Assembly (NCBI GenBank): GCA_021325275.1
Contig: JAJPHL010000012.1
Coordinates: forward strand, 1 to 64,000
Length of the DNA stretch: 64,000 bases
From: Terriglobia bacterium
Lineage (GTDB): Bacteria; Acidobacteriota; Terriglobia; JAJPHL01
Reading direction: 5' to 3'
Made by a program: the position numbers and the translations under genes. Below are positions 60,525-64,000 of the stretch, piece by piece; the first letter of the stretch is position 1; every line of letters begins with the position of its first letter. The notes beneath the pieces are model-generated. The model did not search any database and was not told the DNA's origin. It saw nothing but the letters and a program-made list of their open reading frames with translations.

Positions 60525-61346
60525 GTGCGCTACGCTATCGTTCTCTTATTCGCCTTGGTGGGACCGTTGTGTGCCCAAGCTTCGCCCCAGCCTTCTCCCG
60601 ACGACCCGAAGCTCTCCGTTACGGTGGCCGACGCCGCCGGCGCGCCGATCACGAATCTGAACGCGTCGAGTTTCGCCGTGATCGCGGACGCCGACCGTCC
60701 CGTTACGAGCGCCGTCTACAAGAAAGACTCGCCGGACATCGTGCTGTTGATCGAAGGCAGCGCCTTCACCAAATCGATGCGCAGTGAAATCGAACGCATG
60801 GCGATTTTCTTGATCGCGGAAATGGGTCCACAGGAACGAATGGCCGTGTATCGCTACGCGGAAAGAACGGAATTACTACAGGAGTTCACATCCGACAAGC
60901 AGGCGCTGGTGGGGGCGGTGAAAGGCAACGTCTATGAAAACGCCGTCAGCATCGCCGACGCCACGTACGCCACGCTCGACACCGCGTTTCAATCCGCGCG
61001 CGCACGGCGTGTGCTCGTGGTTCTTTCCGGCGGCGCGGAAGGCGTGAACAACGCCAAGAGCGTGGAACTGGTGGAAGCGGCCGAGCGGCGCCACGTTTCG
61101 ATTTTCGGCATTTCGTTGGCGGGTCGCGGCGCGGGCGGCGGATTTCTCGACGATTTGACGCGCGAGACGTGCGGCATTTTTCTCTCTGGCCGCCAACTGA
61201 ATCCCCCGGAGGTAGCCGCGCGCAATTTGTTCCACACGATTCGCGGACACTACGAATTGACGGTCTCCGCGGTATCGGTGGCCGGTCCGCTGAAAGTGGA
61301 AATCAAAACCAAAGATAAGGTATTGGTGGGATTCAGGCGAGAGTAG
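60525..61346 (+). CDS. VWFA-related protein (TIGR03436 type), short
   Basis: A 273-residue protein from GTG 60525 with a signal peptide (AIVLLFALVGPLCAQA). Residues 30-65 form the N-terminal beta domain (LSVTVADAAGAPITNLNASS). A von Willebrand A-like fold follows, with DIVLLIEGSAFTKSM in place of the usual DxSxS MIDAS and VLVVLSGGAEGVNN, so metal binding may be lost. It is divergent from mutY. The product is probably periplasmic or surface-exposed. Confidence 0.85.
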   Translation: MRYAIVLLFALVGPLCAQASPQPSPDDPKLSVTVADAAGAPITNLNASSFAVIADADRPVTSAVYKKDSPDIVLLIEGSAFTKSMRSEIERMAIFLIAEMGPQERMAVYRYAERTELLQEFTSDKQALVGAVKGNVYENAVSIADATYATLDTAFQSARARRVLVVLSGGAEGVNNAKSVELVEAAERRHVSIFGISLAGRGAGGGFLDDLTRETCGIFLSGRQLNPPEVAARNLFHTIRGHYELTVSAVSVAGPLKVEIKTKDKVLVGFRRE

Positions 61347-61351
61347 GAAAC

Positions 61352-61424
61352 GGTTGCTGGTGCTGGTTTCTGGTTGCTGGAAATTCCAGAACGAACCAGC
61401 AACCAGCACTAGCAACCAGCAACT
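61352..61424. repeat. Inverted repeat with GCTGGTTGC tandem arms (copy 2)
   Basis: The left arm (GGTTGCTGGTGCTGGTTTCT) and the right arm (CCAGCAACCAGCACTAGCAA) are inverted. It begins 5 bases after the VWFA-related stop and its right arm reaches the TAG stop (61423-61425) of the convergent gene. Confidence 0.8.
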
Positions 61425-62589
61425 ATTTCGGTGTCGACAAATAGCCGATGATGCGGTCTTTGTCCACCTGGTTCACAACCACTTCGTAGGGAATCCCGCG
61501 CTGGCGCGCCACGTAAAACTGCAACGGCGCATTCAACGTTTGATCCTTCTTCTCGATTACCTTGTCGTCGGCGAGAATCTCCAGCGTGAAGCGGTTCTTC
61601 TTGGCGTCCGACTTGGTTAACCGGATTCCGATGTCGCCGACCTTGGTGCTGGTCTTCGCCTTGGTGATGTTGAACTCGTAGTAGTTGCGTTCGTTGCGGC
61701 GGCGCAGCGCTTCCAGGTCGTCGTGGTTGCGCGCGATCAGGCCGCTCTGCACGCCGAGATCGCCAATGGCGCTCTTGAGCGACGCCTTGGTGGCGTCGAG
61801 CTCCTTCTTCGTCGAGCCCAAGTCCGTTTTCACGCCGCCTACGTCCGTGTTGACGGCAGCGATCTTGGTGCCCGCTTCCTGACGCACGCCTTCAATCTGC
61901 TGACCGAGTTGCGCCTGCGCTTGCTTGGCGTTCTGCTCGGCGGCTTGCTGTTCGGCGGCGAGTTCCGCGGCGGTCTTCTTGGTTTCGCTCACCGCCTGCT
62001 GCGTGGCGCCGAGTTTCTTGCCCAGGTTCGAAGCGGTGCTGTTCAACTCTTCCTTCAACGCGCTGTTCCTGGCGGCGACGTTTTCCAGCGCGGTTTTGAC
62101 CGCGTCGTTCGACGCCTTCAGGTCCGCCAATTGCAATTTCAGAGCGTCGTTGCGCGCGCCCATGTCACGAGCCACGAAAATCAATCCGCCGGCGAGCAGT
62201 ACCAGCGCCACAATCACCACGGGACCAAACCATCCGGCCGAGCTCATGGGCGTTTCCACCGGCGGGGCGTAGCTCGAAGGGGCATACGAAGAAGATTCCG
62301 GCTGGCCATAGCTGTACGACGGCTGTGGCGGCGCGGGCGCGACGTATTGCGGCTGCGCGGGAGGCGGTGCGTACGTTTGTTGCGGAGGAGGCGGGGGCAC
62401 GTAGGCCTGCTGCGGCTGCGGCGGCGCGTATTGCGGCGGCGCGGGCGGCGGCGGAGCGTAGCCTGCTGGTTGTGGCGGAGCCGGTGCGTACGTGTAGCCG
62501 GGCGGTGGAGGAGGCGGAGGAAGCGGTCGCTTGCTGGGATCACGCTCCTCGCGCGGAAGAATACTGCCCGGGTCCGGTGAAATGCTCAT
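61423..62589 (-). CDS. Membrane-anchored Pro-rich/coiled-coil protein
   Basis: A 388-residue protein. The first 115 residues are Pro/Tyr/Ala/Gln-rich (PPPPPPPGYTYAPAPPQPA), followed by one membrane helix (about 123-142, GPVVIVALVLLAGGLIFVA). A long coiled coil (about 145-290, repeated LKxxLxx units) follows, and a conserved C-terminal beta domain (about 305-388, NRFTLEILADDKVIEKKDQT). The cytoplasmic Pro-rich head and external coiled coil suggest an envelope tether; no known family is named. TATAAAT at 62651-62657 (minus strand) could be its -10 box. Confidence 0.7.
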   Translation of the reverse strand: MSISPDPGSILPREERDPSKRPLPPPPPPPGYTYAPAPPQPAGYAPPPPAPPQYAPPQPQQAYVPPPPPQQTYAPPPAQPQYVAPAPPQPSYSYGQPESSSYAPSSYAPPVETPMSSAGWFGPVVIVALVLLAGGLIFVARDMGARNDALKLQLADLKASNDAVKTALENVAARNSALKEELNSTASNLGKKLGATQQAVSETKKTAAELAAEQQAAEQNAKQAQAQLGQQIEGVRQEAGTKIAAVNTDVGGVKTDLGSTKKELDATKASLKSAIGDLGVQSGLIARNHDDLEALRRRNERNYYEFNITKAKTSTKVGDIGIRLTKSDAKKNRFTLEILADDKVIEKKDQTLNAPLQFYVARQRGIPYEVVVNQVDKDRIIGYLSTPK

Positions 62590-62747
62590 AATCGTTTCTG
62601 TCTCCTCGTGGACAAATGCTGGGGTAATGCTGGCTTGGCCTGACCGCGCATCTATTTATACCAGACGTGGAAACTTCGTAAAGAGTTTCCTGTATGATTC
62701 CACTGAAAACCATTCTCTCACAAAGTGCCTCGCAAAGGGACCCCCCT

Positions 62748-63917
62748 ATGAAAGCACGCAAACACCAGCCCGAGCACCGCTTTGCCACGCGCGCCATCCA
62801 CGTGGGACAAGCACCTGACCCCGCCACCGGCGCGGTGGTCCCGCCGATCCATCAGGCGTCAACATTCGCGCAAACCACCGTGGGGAAATACGACGGCTGG
62901 CTGTACTCGCGCGTGGGCAATCCGACGCGCGCCGCGCTGGAAACGTGTTTGGCATCGCTGGAAGGCGGCGCGGCGGCGTTCGCGTTCTCCTCGGGAATGG
63001 CGGCGATCAATGCTGTGATCACGCTGCTGAGCGCGGGCGATCACGTCCTGTGTCAGGACAATTTGTATGGCGGGACGGTGCGGCTCTTTAACCAAATCGT
63101 CAAGCGCTTCGGGATCGAGTTCAGCTACGTGAAGCCCACGCCGGAGTCGTTGCAGGACGCACTGCGGCCGAACACGCGACTGGTGTATCTGGAAACGCCG
63201 ACCAATCCGCTCCTCGGGATCGTCGACTTGCAGGCGTGCTGCGCGTGGGCCCAATCGCAGCAGATTCCCGTGGCCGTCGACAACACGTTTCTCACGCCGT
63301 ATTTCCAGCGGCCGATCGAATCGGGCGTCGACTTCGTGATTCACTCCACAACGAAATACCTGAATGGCCACTCCGACGGCATCGGCGGCGCGGTGATCTG
63401 CAAGAACGCGGCGGACGCCGAGCGCCTGAAATTCATCCAGAAGGCCGCGGGCGCGGTGCTCGCGCCGTTCGAATGCTGGTTGGTCCTGCGCGGCATCAAA
63501 TCGCTGGCCGTGCGAATGCGCCAACACGATGCCAACGCCATGGCGGTCGCGAAATGGCTGGCGGCACAAAAATCGGTGCGCACGGTGAATTACCCGGGGC
63601 TGCCGCAGCATCCGCAGCACGCGCTGGCGCGACGCCAGCAATCGGGATTCGGTGGAATGCTTTCGTTCGACGTGGGCACGCGCGCTCGCGCCCAGAGAGT
63701 GGTGGATCGCGTGAAGTTATTCGCGTTCGCGGAAAGCTTGGGCGGCGTGGAGTCGCTGCTGGCGCATCCGGCGACGATGTCGCACGCCGGAATTACCGCG
63801 GAGGAACGTGCGGCGATGGGAATCGGCGAAGGATTGTTGCGAGTCTCCGCGGGGATAGAAGATGCGGATGACTTGATTGCGGATCTCGATAACGCTTTAA
63901 AAAGCAACCGCAGATAA
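62748..63917 (+). CDS. Trans-sulfuration PLP enzyme (cystathionine gamma-synthase/lyase family)
   Basis: A 389-residue enzyme of the Cys/Met metabolism PLP family: YSRVGNPTRAALE is the family motif, SSGMAAINAVITLL binds the phosphate, and the PLP-binding Lys is in HSTTKYLNGHSDGIGG. The sequence alone cannot separate gamma-synthase, gamma-lyase and beta-lyase. The ATG at 62748 follows AAGGGA at good spacing. Its final residues NRR and TAA stop lie in the left arm of the terminal inverted repeat. Confidence 0.92.
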   Translation: MKARKHQPEHRFATRAIHVGQAPDPATGAVVPPIHQASTFAQTTVGKYDGWLYSRVGNPTRAALETCLASLEGGAAAFAFSSGMAAINAVITLLSAGDHVLCQDNLYGGTVRLFNQIVKRFGIEFSYVKPTPESLQDALRPNTRLVYLETPTNPLLGIVDLQACCAWAQSQQIPVAVDNTFLTPYFQRPIESGVDFVIHSTTKYLNGHSDGIGGAVICKNAADAERLKFIQKAAGAVLAPFECWLVLRGIKSLAVRMRQHDANAMAVAKWLAAQKSVRTVNYPGLPQHPQHALARRQQSGFGGMLSFDVGTRARAQRVVDRVKLFAFAESLGGVESLLAHPATMSHAGITAEERAAMGIGEGLLRVSAGIEDADDLIADLDNALKSNRR

Positions 63918-63995
63918 ACGCAGATGAACGCAGATAAGAACAATCCAGATTCTTGTTTTTATCTGCGTTCATCTGCGTTTATCTGCGGTTGCTTT
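63901..63995. repeat. Perfect 37-bp inverted repeat with CGCAGAT tandem arms
   Basis: Left arm 63901-63937 and right arm 63959-63995 are exact reverse complements; each has three ACGCAGATRA words after AAAGCAACCG. The loop is 21 bases. The left arm overlaps the end of the trans-sulfuration gene including its stop codon at 63915-63917. Confidence 0.95.
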
Positions 63996-64000
63996 TGTTG

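Noticed and set aside
62655-62747. Possible SAM riboswitch before the trans-sulfuration gene
   Set aside because: Only a 7-bp hairpin (GGAAACT/AGTTTCC) is present; the conserved core of SAM-I or SAM-II/SAM-V type riboswitches is absent.

Overview
The window looks like a chromosomal segment of an Acidobacteriota genome, probably a soil lineage of the Terriglobia type. This is inferred from family content rather than from a marker gene. Proteins of the TIGR03435 and TIGR03436 (VWFA-related) type, both strongly enriched in Acidobacteriota, are present (20765-22501, 39080-40126, 60525-61346). A DUF2089/SHOCT-like pair, a DUF3300 secreted protein, many signal-peptide proteins, G+C-rich coding sequence and palindromic intergenic repeats fit the same picture. 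No rRNA or ribosomal protein gene is present to confirm it.

Layout. 0.2-6.6 kb: aminotransferase, soluble transhydrogenase (sthA), a PilZ-like protein, lexA, HEAT and TPR proteins. 7.2-14.0 kb: a four-gene RND efflux operon (permease, adaptor, outer-membrane factor, LytTR response regulator). 14.3-19.9 kb: repeat-filled spacer, ribonuclease J, an acyl-adenylating enzyme/ACP/PlsC fusion, and a DUF2089/SHOCT-like pair. 20.1-22.9 kb: a BlaI/BlaR1-type operon whose sensor is fused to a TIGR03435 domain. 23.0-27.1 kb: Uma2 protein, HEAT/lipoyl-like fusion, Phd/VapC module, two secreted SHOCT-like-domain paralogues, a nucleotidyltransferase pair. 27.2-30.4 kb: UDP-glucose dehydrogenase, PspC-like protein and a LytS-type kinase.

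30.4-33.45 kb is a lower-G+C island bounded by about 38-bp inverted repeats. It carries a RelE/HigB-like toxin, an XRE antitoxin and an unknown third gene, plus a second three-gene operon of unknown proteins and a tRNA-like remnant. A tRNA-Gln(UUG) lies just outside it. 34.6-39.1 kb: secreted hydrolase, PilZ protein, thiolase, a 0.5-kb element made of a GxxExxY gene between inverted repeats, and a cupin. 40.2-42.2 kb: a PduS-like flavo-iron-sulfur protein and a PduT-like tandem-BMC shell protein with the cluster-binding cysteine, but no other microcompartment gene. 42.3-49.2 kb: TSUP and MFS transporters, penicillin acylase, secreted proteins. 49.3-60.5 kb: a VapBC pair and a dense minus-strand housekeeping run (plsY-gpsA, oxidoreductase, thpR, cinA, NHL protein, pgpA, rimO, transglutaminase, mutY). 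60.5-64 kb: VWFA-related protein, a membrane coiled-coil protein and a trans-sulfuration enzyme.

A recurring theme is a set of inverted-repeat hairpins whose arms are often built from short tandem words, a different word at most loci. They sit in convergent or divergent gaps and in places supply stop or start codons of neighbouring genes. The best candidates for something undescribed are the orphan PduS/PduT pair, the 3-kb island, the GxxExxY element and this hairpin family.
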